Assembly: GCA_035649575.1 (NCBI GenBank)
Contig: DASRJH010000269.1
Location: 1 to 13,246, forward strand
Source: DASVAL01 sp035649575
GTDB lineage: Bacteria; Planctomycetota; UBA1135; UBA2386
Direction: 5' to 3'
DNA length: 13,246 nucleotides
Positions 6,594 through 13,246 of the stretch are shown piece after piece; the first letter of the stretch is position 1; each line of letters starts with the position of its first letter. The notes beneath the pieces were generated by a model. That model made no database searches, had not been told where the DNA came from, and saw only the letters and a program-made list of their open reading frames with translations. The translations under genes were made by a program, and so were the position numbers.

Positions 6594-8477
6594 ATGCGCT
6601 CCGCCCCGCTGCTGTTCGCGCTCGCCGCGTGCGCGTCCCCCACAGAAACCACGCCAGCGATCCGCGAAGGCGACGTCGTCCGGGTCGGCAGCGACCCGCA
6701 CAGCTTCGCGAAGCCCGAGCAGGTCCGTTCGACGCACGTCGAGTTGTCGCTCGTCGTGCAGCAGGTCGAAACCGAGCACCTCGGGGCCCGCGGTTGGCTG
6801 CACTCGCTGCAGGGTTTGGCCACGCACACCCTCGAACGGCGTGATCCGGCCGCCCCGTTCGTCGTCGACACGCACGCGCTGACGATCGACGGGGTTGGCG
6901 ACCAGGACGGGGCACTGGCGTTCGCGTTCGGCAAGCACGACGACATCCTCGGGACGCCGCTCGTGATCTCGCTGCGGCCGACCACGACGAAGGTCACGAT
7001 CGGCTTCACGACGCGCGACGAAGGCGACGCAATCCAGTGGCTCGCTCCCGAGCAGACGGGCGGCGGCAAGAAGCCGTTCATGTTCACGCAGGGTCAGGCG
7101 ATCTTGACGCGCTCGTGGATCCCGCTGCAGGACTCACCTGCCGTGCGCGTGACGTGGAACGCGAAGGTCAGGGCGGGAACGACGCCGGTCATGAGCGCCA
7201 TGGAGCGCCGCGGTCCCGACGCCGACGGCACGTACACGTTCGCGATGCCAAAGCCCGTGCCGCCGTATCTGATCGCGCTCGCGTGCGGCGACCTCGTGTC
7301 GCGCGACATCAGTCCACGCTGCGCGGTGTGGGCCGAGCCCGCGGTGATCGACCTCGCCGCGGGCGAATTCTCCGACATGGAGAAGATGGTGCAGGCGTGC
7401 GAGCAGCTGTTCGGCCCCTACCGCTGGGGCCGCTACGACGTGCTCGTGCTGCCGCCGAGCTTCCCGTTCGGCGGCATGGAGAATCCCTGCTTGACGTTCG
7501 CGACGCCGACGGTGCTCGCCGGCGACAAGTCGCTCGTTGCGCTGGTCGCGCACGAGCTCTCGCACAGCTGGTCGGGCAACCTCGTCACGAACGCGACGTG
7601 GCGCGACTTCTGGCTCAACGAAGGGTTCACCGTCTACCTCGAGTCGCGCATCATGGAGCAGATCTACGGCGTGGACCGCGCGGCGATGGAGGTCAACCTC
7701 GGAATGCAGGAGCTGTCCGAGGAGATGAAGACGCTGCCGGCCGCGGACCAGAAGCTGCACATCGACCTCACGGGCCGCAACCCCGACGACGGCATGACCG
7801 GCGTGCCCTACCAGAAGGGCGCGGCGTTCCTGCGCCGGCTCGAGCAGGTGTTCGGCCGCACACGCGTCGACGCGTTCCTGAAGGCGTGGTTCGACCAGCA
7901 CGCGTTCCAGAGCGTGACCACGAACACGTTCGTCGAGTTCCTGCAGAAGGAGCTGCTCGCGCAGGATCCTGACCGCAGCAAGCAGGTCGACGTCGCACAG
8001 TGGATCACCGGCAGCGGCCTGCCCGGGGACGCACCGGTGCCCGACAGCGCGCTGTTCGCGGCGGTCGACGCGCAGCTCGCGGCGTGGCGCGACGGCAAAG
8101 CGCCCGCGAAACTCGCGACCGCCGGCTGGGTCACGCAGCAGTGGCTGCGCTTGCTCGGCGGCCTCGGCAAACCCGGCAAGGAGAAGCTCGCCGAGCTCGA
8201 CGCGGCGTTCGCGTTCACTCGCAGCGGCAACAGCGAGATCCTGTGCGCGTGGCTCGTGCTCGCGATCGCGAACGATTACCACGCCGTCGACCGGCGGCTC
8301 GACCTGTTCCTCATGACGGTCGGCCGCCGCAAGTTCTTGAAGCCGCTCTACGAGGCCCTGCTCGCGAGCGAGGACGGCAAGACGCGGGCGCTGGCGATCT
8401 ACGAGAAGGCGCGGCCGCGCTACCACGCCGTCTCGCGGCGCACGCTCGACGCGATGCTCGGTCATCCCGCGAAGTGA
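6594..8477 (+). CDS. M1 family aminopeptidase, LTA4H-type lipoprotein
   Basis: A 627-residue zinc aminopeptidase that trims N-terminal residues from peptides. The signal MRSAPLLFALAAC ends in a canonical lipobox (LAAC, Cys13), so it is probably anchored in a membrane facing the periplasm. Domains: N-terminal beta domain (about 40-235), then the catalytic domain with G293-G-M-E-N-P298, zinc site H320-E-L-S-H324 with E343, and Tyr406 in VPYQKG as the transition-state Tyr. The C-terminal helical domain (about 470-620) is of the leukotriene A4 hydrolase kind; G-R578-R-K580-F matches the human carboxylate-binding Arg563/Lys565. Everything needed for peptidase activity is present; epoxide hydrolase activity is not implied. 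ATG 6594 lacks a ribosome binding site. It diverges from thrS and is followed after 61 nt by a small membrane protein gene. Confidence 0.93.
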   Translation: MRSAPLLFALAACASPTETTPAIREGDVVRVGSDPHSFAKPEQVRSTHVELSLVVQQVETEHLGARGWLHSLQGLATHTLERRDPAAPFVVDTHALTIDGVGDQDGALAFAFGKHDDILGTPLVISLRPTTTKVTIGFTTRDEGDAIQWLAPEQTGGGKKPFMFTQGQAILTRSWIPLQDSPAVRVTWNAKVRAGTTPVMSAMERRGPDADGTYTFAMPKPVPPYLIALACGDLVSRDISPRCAVWAEPAVIDLAAGEFSDMEKMVQACEQLFGPYRWGRYDVLVLPPSFPFGGMENPCLTFATPTVLAGDKSLVALVAHELSHSWSGNLVTNATWRDFWLNEGFTVYLESRIMEQIYGVDRAAMEVNLGMQELSEEMKTLPAADQKLHIDLTGRNPDDGMTGVPYQKGAAFLRRLEQVFGRTRVDAFLKAWFDQHAFQSVTTNTFVEFLQKELLAQDPDRSKQVDVAQWITGSGLPGDAPVPDSALFAAVDAQLAAWRDGKAPAKLATAGWVTQQWLRLLGGLGKPGKEKLAELDAAFAFTRSGNSEILCAWLVLAIANDYHAVDRRLDLFLMTVGRRKFLKPLYEALLASEDGKTRALAIYEKARPRYHAVSRRTLDAMLGHPAK

Positions 8478-8538
8478 GAGGAAATCACGGGCGAGCCCTC
8501 GCGTTGCCGATGCAGGACGCTAGCCTGCCGCACTCACC

Positions 8539-8694
8539 ATGAGCGAATCCAAGAAGCTGATCGATCCCAAGGAACTGGCCCCGCTGGCCGTCGGCTTCGT
8601 GCTGGGCCTCGCCCTGCTCGCGTTCTTCGTGCTGTTCTCGAAAGGCATGGGGCTCACGCTGCTCGTGAACCACGCCAACATCCCCTACCAGTAG
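8539..8694 (+). CDS. 51-residue single-helix membrane protein
   Basis: ATG at 8539 opens a 51-codon frame. Residues 1-13 are charged (MSESKKLIDPKEL). Residues 14-33 form one hydrophobic helix (begins APLAVGFVLG, ends AFFVLF). A short tail ends NHANIPYQ. By the positive-inside rule the basic N-terminus is probably cytoplasmic. It resembles no family I can name. Support comes from clean amphipathic composition, co-direction with the peptidase 61 nt upstream, and a perfect hairpin beginning at its stop codon. No ribosome binding site is seen. Very small membrane proteins often modulate a larger complex; whether it acts with the peptidase is a guess. Confidence 0.6.
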   Translation: MSESKKLIDPKELAPLAVGFVLGLALLAFFVLFSKGMGLTLLVNHANIPYQ

Positions 8695-8722
8695 GCCGAC
8701 GCGGCGACGCTGGTCGTCGGCC
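8694..8722 (+). terminator. Hairpin overlapping the stop of the small membrane protein
   Basis: GGCCGACG and CGTCGGCC form a perfect 8-bp stem with a 13-nt loop that begins at the last base of the stop codon. There is no T-tract. It probably marks the end of the peptidase transcript. Confidence 0.45.
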
Positions 8723-8889
8723 CGTAGCCATCTGCGAGCCGCGCCGCTGCGAGTCGCCGACGCCGGCCAACCGCGAGTCGACTACGGGGAGTGGAGCAAC
8801 TCCTTGGGCGCGGCGCGAACGCTGGCGTCCGGCAACACGCGGAACGCAGCGCCGGAAGCTCCCAGCTAGCGCGGAATCGGAGCGCGAAC

Positions 8890-8909
8890 GATCGCCTTCC
8901 CAGGCGATC
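8890..8909 (-). terminator. Hairpin after the RRM protein gene
   Basis: GATCGCCT-TCCC-AGGCGATC, a perfect 8-bp stem with a 4-nt loop, 38 nt past the stop at 8948. The geometry suits a terminator, but no T-tract follows on the minus strand. Confidence 0.5.
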
Positions 8910-8947
8910 AGAACGGCGACCGAAAGTCAGACCGGCCTAGCGAGCGA

Positions 8948-9445
8948 CTACCACTCGTCGCCGCCGCCACCGCCGCCACCGCCGCCACCGTGGTCATCGC
9001 CGCGACCGCCGCGGCCACCACCACGACCTCCGGCTCCACCGCGGCCACCGCCGCGACTGCCACCAAAGCCGCCGCGGCCACCACCACCGCCGCCGCCGTA
9101 GCCGCCGCCACCACCGCCACCGCCGCCGAAGCCACGGCCTCCACCACCGCCGAAGCCACCGCGGCCGCCGCCGCCGCCGCTGCGGCCACCTTCAGCGCGC
9201 GGTTGCGCCTCGTTCACGCGCAGCGGACGCCCATCGACGTCCTGGCCATTGAGCGCCTGGATGGCACTCTGTGCATCTTGCTCGCTTTCCATCTCGACGA
9301 ACGCAAAGCCACGCGAACGACCGGTGTCCCGGTCGAGCATGATCTTCACGTCGGTGACCTTGCGGCCGTCGCCTTCGAACGCGGCGCGCAAGGCATCTTC
9401 GGTGGTCTGGAAGGAGAGGTTTCCTACGTACAGTCTCGTACCCAT
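8948..9445 (-). CDS. Glycine-rich RRM RNA-binding protein
   Basis: A 165-residue protein with one RNA recognition motif (residues 3-79). RNP2 is LYVGNL (5-10) and RNP1 is RGFAFVEM (45-52), with both aromatic RNA-stacking positions of RNP1 present (Phe47, Phe49). Residues 87-165 form a long low-complexity tail of Gly with Arg, Phe and some Asp, ending GGDEW. RGG-type repeats bind RNA weakly and can favour condensate formation. Single-RRM glycine-rich proteins in cyanobacteria and plants are often cold-induced; a similar role here is inferred. The tail is much longer than the short tails of many bacterial RRM proteins. No strong ribosome binding site precedes the ATG at 9445. The RRM is certain; the mRNA target is unknown. 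Confidence 0.93.
   Translation of the reverse strand: MGTRLYVGNLSFQTTEDALRAAFEGDGRKVTDVKIMLDRDTGRSRGFAFVEMESEQDAQSAIQALNGQDVDGRPLRVNEAQPRAEGGRSGGGGGRGGFGGGGGRGFGGGGGGGGGYGGGGGGGRGGFGGSRGGGRGGAGGRGGGRGGRGDDHGGGGGGGGGGDEW
8951..9190 (-). repeat. Low-complexity triplet tract encoding the Gly/Arg tail
   Basis: Imperfect GGC/GGT/GGA/CGC triplets (GCC/ACC on plus) encode the glycine-rich tail of the RRM protein. Opposite-strand frames made of Ala and Thr across this stretch are by-products. Length change by slippage is plausible. Confidence 0.8.
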
Positions 9446-9750
9446 CGCTGTCTGACGATCACTTCACCCTTTGCTCTTGAGGCACCTGTGGTGAAAGGGG
9501 CAAGACCCCAGGCGCAAACGAACGGGGAACGCGAGCCACTCAGGGGTTCCCGATCGATCAGCAAGGGGCAGACCAACCAAAGCGCGCCTGACGAGGTCGC
9601 AGAGGCACCGAACGATCCCTCGCCGCGCATCCTGATGCAAGCCACCTCTTGGAATTCCGTGCTCCCCGCTCGGCCCCCCGCCCCGCGCGCCCGGCCGTTG
9701 TAGAACCAGGAACCGCCCTCGCTATGGTGGCCGCCCACGCGGCCACCCGC
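9446..9750. other. 305-bp divergent gap between the RRM gene and the redox locus
   Basis: No gene is supported. Small hairpins are visible: GGGG-CAAGA-CCCC (9497-9509) and GGGAAC...GTTCCC (9525-9530/9546-9551). If transcribed they lie in the RRM 5' leader, where structured leaders of cold-type RNA-binding proteins might act. The right end holds the 9726-9747 hairpin. I could not place convincing -35/-10 boxes for either gene. Confidence 0.35.
9726..9747 (+). promoter_or_regulatory. Strong hairpin just before the likely ferredoxin-NrfD start
   Basis: GGTGGCCGC-CCAC-GCGGCCACC is a perfect 9-bp stem with a 4-nt loop, ending 3 nt before ATG 9751. If translation starts at 9751 it buries the ribosome landing zone; if it starts at ATG 9724 the hairpin immediately follows the start codon. 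Either way it could limit translation. Confidence 0.5.
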
Positions 9751-11271
9751 ATGCAATACGGATTCGTCATCGACCAGCGCCGGTGCATCGGCTGCCACGC
9801 CTGCACGGTGGCCTGCAAGTCCGAGAACGAGGTGCCGCTCGGGGACTTCCGGACCTGGGTCAAGTACACGGAGGTCGGCGCGTTCCCGGCGGTGCGGCGC
9901 CACTTCGCGGTACTGCGGTGCAACCAATGTACCGACGCCCCGTGTGTGACGATCTGCCCCGTCATTGCGCTGCACAAACGCAAGGACGGCATCGTCGACC
10001 TCGACAAGGACGTGTGCATCGGCTGCAAGGCCTGCATGCAGGCCTGCCCCTACGACGCGCTCTACCTCAACGACGAGAGCGGCGGCGCCGAGAAGTGTCA
10101 CTTCTGCGCGCACCGAGTCGAACAAGGCCTGCAGCCCGCCTGCGAGGTGGTCTGCCCCGAAACGGCCATCATCAGCGGCGACCTGCACGACCCGCACAGC
10201 CGTGTGAGCCGCCTGCTCGCGGAGGTGCCCGGTGCCGCCGTGCGCCGGCCCGAACAGGGCACGGGTCCGAACGTCTTCTATCTCGGCGCGCACGCCGCTT
10301 CGCTCGAGCCGGGCACGGCGCAGGAATCCGACCTCTATCTCTGGAGCGACCGGCGGCTGCCAAAGCCGCCGCTGCCTGCGGCGGCCGAGGCGCGGTTCTA
10401 CCACCCCGACGCGCGTGTCGTGCTCGACGTCGACCACAAGGTGCACTGGGGCGCCAAGGTCTCGGCCTACCTCGTCACGAAGGGCATCGCGGCCGGCGCC
10501 GCGTTGTGGGCTCCGTTCGTCGCGTTCATGCCCAGCGCGTCACCGCTGGGCCGGAGCTACGCACCGGAGCTGCTGGCGTTGCTGTTCTTGCTGGTGACGA
10601 ACGTGCTGCTCGTGCTCGATCTCAAGCGGCCGAAGCAGTTCCTCTCGATCCTGCTGCGGCCGAACACCGGCAGCTGGCTCGTGAAGGGCGCCTGGGTGCT
10701 CATCGGATTCGGCGGCATCACGACGGTGATCCTCGCGGCGCGCGTGCTGGGTCTCGATGCCTTCGCCGACGGCATGCGTTGGACGAACCTCGTCGGCGGC
10801 TCGCTGGCCGCCGCATACACGGCGTTCCTGTTCGCGCAGTGCGAGGGACGCGATCTGTGGCAACACACGAACGTGCTGCTGCCGCACCTGCTCGTGCAGG
10901 CGCTCTGCGTCGGCGGCGCCGCGTTGCTGCCGTTCGTGCCGGACGGCAGCCTCGCGATCGCGGTCGCGGTGATGGCCGTGCTGCACCACGCGCTCGGTCT
11001 GCTCGAACGCTTCGGGCACCACGACACGCACAACAGCAGGATGGCGGCCATCCTGTTGCCGGCGATTCCGGTCTTCCAAGGCGCGAAGATGTCGGCGTTC
11101 CACGTGGGCATGGCGACGACGACGGCCGCTTCGTTGCTCGGCATGCTGCTCGTGCACGGCGGCATGGCGCATCCCGTGTTGCTCGCGTTGTGCGCCGTGC
11201 TGGCCTGGGTCGGCCTCTTCCTCTACGAACAGGCCTACGTGCGCGCCGGCCAGCTACCGCCGCTGTCCTGA
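9751..11271 (+). CDS. Fused four-cluster ferredoxin / NrfD-like membrane subunit
   Basis: A 506-residue electron-transfer subunit. Residues 1-140 carry sixteen Cys for four [4Fe-4S] clusters: C12-C15-C18-C22, C57-C60-C65-C69, C89-C92-C95-C99 and C116-C119-C131-C135, as in DmsB/PsrB/NrfC. A linker (about 140-230) leads to an NrfD/PsrC-like part with about eight hydrophobic helices (from about 236 to 495), including the family word RPNTGSW at 303-309. Normally these are two polypeptides; here they are one. The likely job is passing electrons between the quinone pool and the molybdopterin subunit at 12103. No Tat signal is seen. ATG 9751 matches family starts (MQYGFVIDQRRCIGC); ATG 9724, with AGGA 12 nt upstream, would add nine residues. 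Direction of electron flow and substrate are unknown. Confidence 0.9.
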   Translation: MQYGFVIDQRRCIGCHACTVACKSENEVPLGDFRTWVKYTEVGAFPAVRRHFAVLRCNQCTDAPCVTICPVIALHKRKDGIVDLDKDVCIGCKACMQACPYDALYLNDESGGAEKCHFCAHRVEQGLQPACEVVCPETAIISGDLHDPHSRVSRLLAEVPGAAVRRPEQGTGPNVFYLGAHAASLEPGTAQESDLYLWSDRRLPKPPLPAAAEARFYHPDARVVLDVDHKVHWGAKVSAYLVTKGIAAGAALWAPFVAFMPSASPLGRSYAPELLALLFLLVTNVLLVLDLKRPKQFLSILLRPNTGSWLVKGAWVLIGFGGITTVILAARVLGLDAFADGMRWTNLVGGSLAAAYTAFLFAQCEGRDLWQHTNVLLPHLLVQALCVGGAALLPFVPDGSLAIAVAVMAVLHHALGLLERFGHHDTHNSRMAAILLPAIPVFQGAKMSAFHVGMATTTAASLLGMLLVHGGMAHPVLLALCAVLAWVGLFLYEQAYVRAGQLPPLS

Positions 11272-11309
11272 GGCGATGGGGCGGCGCGTTCTCTTCCTGA
11301 GGCAGACAT

Positions 11310-11331
11310 GGCCGGCCGCGGGCCGCCGGCC
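11310..11331 (+). terminator. GC hairpin after the ferredoxin-NrfD gene
   Basis: GGCCGGC and GCCGGCC form a perfect 7-bp stem with an 8-nt loop, 38 nt past the stop at 11271. There is no T-tract. It lies in the 243-bp gap before the CBS gene, which otherwise shows no supported gene. Confidence 0.35.
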
Positions 11332-11514
11332 TCCGGCTCGAGCCGCTGGCGAACGTTGCCCCGCCCAGGCTTGGCAGTTCCGTTCGTCCCATCGTCCGAT
11401 TCCCTGGCGCCCCGATGCCACCGCTCGGATCGCGGCGCGACCCGCCGAGAAACAGCCGCGACGATTGCTGCCCCGGGGATCCCCCCGCGCGGCAAATCGA
11501 AGTAACCTCCAGGC

Positions 11515-11988
11515 ATGGACACGAGCCGAACCGTGCTCACGGCCGAGCACGTAATGCAGCGCAGTGTTTTCGTGGTCCGCCCGGAAACGCAGGTTCTCGA
11601 CGCCGTAGAGGAGCTGCTGCAACGGGGGTTCTCCGGCGCACCCGTCGTCGAACGCGGCAAGGTCGTCGGCATATTCAGCGAGCGCGACGCCCTGACCGCC
11701 ATTGCGGCGGCGACATACGAAGACGTGCCACCGGGTACCGTCGCGCAGCACATGCGCCGCGACTTCAGCGTCGTCGGCGCCTCGACCGACTTGTACGAAC
11801 TCGCCTCGGTGTTCAGAGAAAGTCCGATCCGCCGATTGCCCGTCGTCGATTGCGAACGACATCTGCTCGGCATCGTGTCGCGTGGTGATGTCCTGAAGGG
11901 TCTGCGGCAGCTCTACGCACGCCGCCAGAAGACCAACCTCGACAAGCTGAAGGACCACGTTCCGCTCAAGCACGGCGCCTCGAGCTGA
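11515..11988 (+). CDS. Two-CBS-domain protein
   Basis: A 157-residue protein made of a CBS pair. CBS1 is about 10-65 (VMQRSVFVVRPETQVLDAVE, then GFSGAPVVERGKVVGIFSERD). CBS2 is about 73-132 (GTVAQHMRRDFSVVGAST, then IRRLPVVDCERHLLGIVSRGD). Such pairs bind adenine nucleotides in their cleft and report energy or redox state to partners; both GI.S..D ends that contact the ligand are present. A basic tail (YARRQKTNLDKLKDH) follows. It has no enzymatic or membrane domain. It sits between the ferredoxin-NrfD and molybdopterin genes on the same strand, so a regulatory role for that complex is reasonable but unproven. TAACCT (11503-11508) lies 6 nt before the ATG, the spacing expected of a leaderless promoter; no ribosome binding site is seen. 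Confidence 0.9.
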   Translation: MDTSRTVLTAEHVMQRSVFVVRPETQVLDAVEELLQRGFSGAPVVERGKVVGIFSERDALTAIAAATYEDVPPGTVAQHMRRDFSVVGASTDLYELASVFRESPIRRLPVVDCERHLLGIVSRGDVLKGLRQLYARRQKTNLDKLKDHVPLKHGASS

Positions 11989-12020
11989 GTCACCCCGCGT
12001 CACGCGTCCGCCACCTCGGC

Positions 12021-12039
12021 GCCGGTGCTGCGCACCGGC
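12021..12039 (+). terminator. Hairpin after the CBS gene
   Basis: GCCGGTGC-TGC-GCACCGGC, a perfect 8-bp stem with a 3-nt loop, 32 nt past the CBS stop. No T-tract follows. A promoter-like sequence begins 25 nt further on, which favours a transcript boundary here. Confidence 0.45.
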
Positions 12040-12063
12040 ACCTTCGGTTGCGGACTCTCCGCG

Positions 12064-12092
12064 TTGTGGACTGAACGCCGCGCGCCTATCGT
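12064..12092 (+). promoter_or_regulatory. Promoter candidate for the molybdopterin oxidoreductase gene
   Basis: TTGTGG (12064-12069), a 17-nt spacer and TATCGT (12087-12092), ending 10 nt before the ATG. Transcription would start only a few bases before the codon, giving a nearly leaderless mRNA, in line with the lack of a ribosome binding site. Confidence 0.4.
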
Positions 12093-12102
12093 CGCGCGCG
12101 CA

Positions 12103-13246
12103 ATGGATCACGCCACGCTGCGCACGACGCCGCTCGAGACCTTCCCGCCGCCCGAACGCTGGGATGATTGGGAGGAGCTCGACGCGAAGGCGTGGCCCAG
12201 GCGCGTGGCGCGGCGCTACTCGCTGGTGCCGACGATCTGCTTCAACTGCGAAGCGGCCTGCGGCCTCGTCGCCTACGTCGACAAGCAGGACGGCCGGATC
12301 CAGAAGGTCGAGGGCAACCCCTACCACCCGGGCTCGCGCGGCCGCAATTGCGCGAAGGGTCCCGCGACGATCAACCAGGTCCACGATCCCGAACGCATCC
12401 TCTATCCGCTGAAGCGAGTCGGTCCGCGCGGCAGCGGCCGCTTCGAACGCACGACCTGGGACGAGGTGCTGCAGACGCTCGGCGCCCGGATCAGGAAGGC
12501 CATCGTCGAAGGCCGCAAGACCGAGGTCATGTATCACGTCGGCCGCCCCGGCCACGACGGCTACATCGAGCGCGTGTTGCAGGCCTGGGGCGTCGACGGC
12601 CACAACTCGCACACGAACGTCTGCAGCGCCGCGGCGCGGCTCGGCTACACGCTCTGGAGCGGCCACGACCGGCCGTCGCCCGACTACGAGAACGCGAAGT
12701 TCACGCTGCTGCTCTCCAGCCACCTCGAAACGGGGCACTACTTCAACCCGCACGCGCAGCGCATCATCGACGGCAAGATGAAGGGCGGCAAGCTCGCGGT
12801 CTGCGACATCCGGCTGTCGAACACCGCGAGCATGGGCGACTACTGGCTCGCGCCGCGGCCCGGCACCGAAGCGCTGATGCTGCTCGGCTTCGCGCACGTG
12901 ATCCTGCGCGAGAACCTGACCGACTGGACGTTCGTGCGCGACTGGGTCGACTGGCGCGCCTACCAGCAGGCCAAGCAACGCGGCGGCGACTTCGCGGCGT
13001 TCCAGCGCGACCTCGCCGCAGACTACGCGTTCGCGACGCCCGCGCACGTCGCGGCGGTCTGCGGCCTCGACGCCGACCTCGTCGAGCGCGTCGGCCGCGA
13101 GATCGGTCTCGCCGGCAGCGCGTTCGCAACGCACATCTGGCGCAACGCGGCGGCCGGCAACGAAGGTGGCTGGGCCGCGGCGCGTTGTCTGCAGTTCGTG
13201 TCGGTGCTCGTCGGCGCGGTCGCGTCGATCGGCGGCACGGCCGGTG
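12103..13246 (+). CDS. Molybdopterin oxidoreductase catalytic subunit (partial, cut by the window end)
   Basis: The first 381 residues of a DMSO-reductase-superfamily enzyme holding bis-MGD cofactor and one [4Fe-4S] cluster. Cluster ligands are C46-x2-C49-x3-C53 and C83 (in GRNCAKG). Residues 87-200 enter the cofactor-binding domain: MYHVGRPG, then HTNVCSAAARLGY, where C174 is the probable molybdenum ligand as in polysulfide reductase-type enzymes, then SGHDRPSPDYENA and SSHLETGHYFNPHAQR. There is no twin-arginine signal: the N-terminus is acidic and Trp-rich (ERWDDWEELDAKAW), so the site is probably cytoplasmic. Its electron partner should be the ferredoxin-NrfD fusion upstream. I recognise the subfamily pattern but know no assigned substrate. 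The 3' end is outside the window. Confidence 0.9.
   Translation, partial: MDHATLRTTPLETFPPPERWDDWEELDAKAWPRRVARRYSLVPTICFNCEAACGLVAYVDKQDGRIQKVEGNPYHPGSRGRNCAKGPATINQVHDPERILYPLKRVGPRGSGRFERTTWDEVLQTLGARIRKAIVEGRKTEVMYHVGRPGHDGYIERVLQAWGVDGHNSHTNVCSAAARLGYTLWSGHDRPSPDYENAKFTLLLSSHLETGHYFNPHAQRIIDGKMKGGKLAVCDIRLSNTASMGDYWLAPRPGTEALMLLGFAHVILRENLTDWTFVRDWVDWRAYQQAKQRGGDFAAFQRDLAADYAFATPAHVAAVCGLDADLVERVGREIGLAGSAFATHIWRNAAAGNEGGWAAARCLQFVSVLVGAVASIGGTAG

Noticed and set aside
8951..9190. Possible CRISPR-like or minisatellite array
   Set aside because: The repeats are short coding triplets without regular spacers; they encode a Gly-rich tail.
8990..9703. Plus-strand Ala/Thr-rich open frame
   Set aside because: It is the antisense of the triplet tract encoding the RRM glycine tail.
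9424..10446. Minus-strand open frame over the ferredoxin domain
   Set aside because: It is a shadow of the Cys-rich coding frame on plus, which has all sixteen cluster ligands.
11254..13134. Very long minus-strand open frame across the CBS and molybdopterin genes
   Set aside because: It is the antisense of two well-recognised genes; long GC-rich antisense frames are common here.

Overview
The window is GC-rich bacterial chromosome, most likely from a planctomycete (Planctomycetota). This is inferred from the tandem pair of small secreted proteins with an APGTSLTF...GPLG.LTLGL...FC.SN pattern, the weak use of Shine-Dalgarno sites, the DUF3500 and LTA4H-type lipoproteins, and the glycine-rich RRM protein. 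I cannot name the species.

Left part (1-4516). A minus-strand nucleotidyltransferase/HEPN pair, arranged like a HepT/MntA (type VII) toxin-antitoxin locus, overlaps by 11 nt. Its HEPN member has an altered catalytic motif. Next, on the minus strand, infC (IF3) is followed after 26 nt by a DUF3500 protein with a perfect AGGAGG site, not by the usual rpmI-rplT. Upstream of infC lie two tandem paralogous secreted proteins (minus) and a short BamE-like lipoprotein (plus). These three separate infC from thrS.

Middle part (4529-9445). Threonyl-tRNA synthetase (minus) is divergent from a lipoprotein aminopeptidase of the M1/leukotriene-A4-hydrolase type (plus). A 14-bp direct repeat lies in the gap between them. 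The peptidase gene is followed by a 51-residue single-helix membrane protein and a hairpin overlapping its stop. A glycine-rich RRM RNA-binding protein is on the minus strand.

Right part (9446-13246). A plus-strand redox locus encodes a four-cluster ferredoxin domain fused to an NrfD-like eight-helix membrane subunit, a two-CBS-domain protein, and the first 381 residues of a molybdopterin oxidoreductase with no Tat signal. Together these could form a membrane quinone-linked complex with its catalytic site on the cytoplasmic side; the substrate is unknown. A strong hairpin sits just before one candidate start of the ferredoxin fusion. A terminator-like hairpin followed by a promoter-like sequence separates the CBS gene from the molybdopterin gene.

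Across the window, GC-rich hairpins without T-tracts recur shortly after stop codons, and strong ribosome binding sites appear mainly at internal operon genes. I found no tRNA, rRNA, CRISPR array, insertion sequence or phage gene. The most interesting candidates are the uncharacterised molybdopterin/ferredoxin-NrfD/CBS locus, the degenerate HEPN toxin, and the interrupted thrS-infC neighbourhood.
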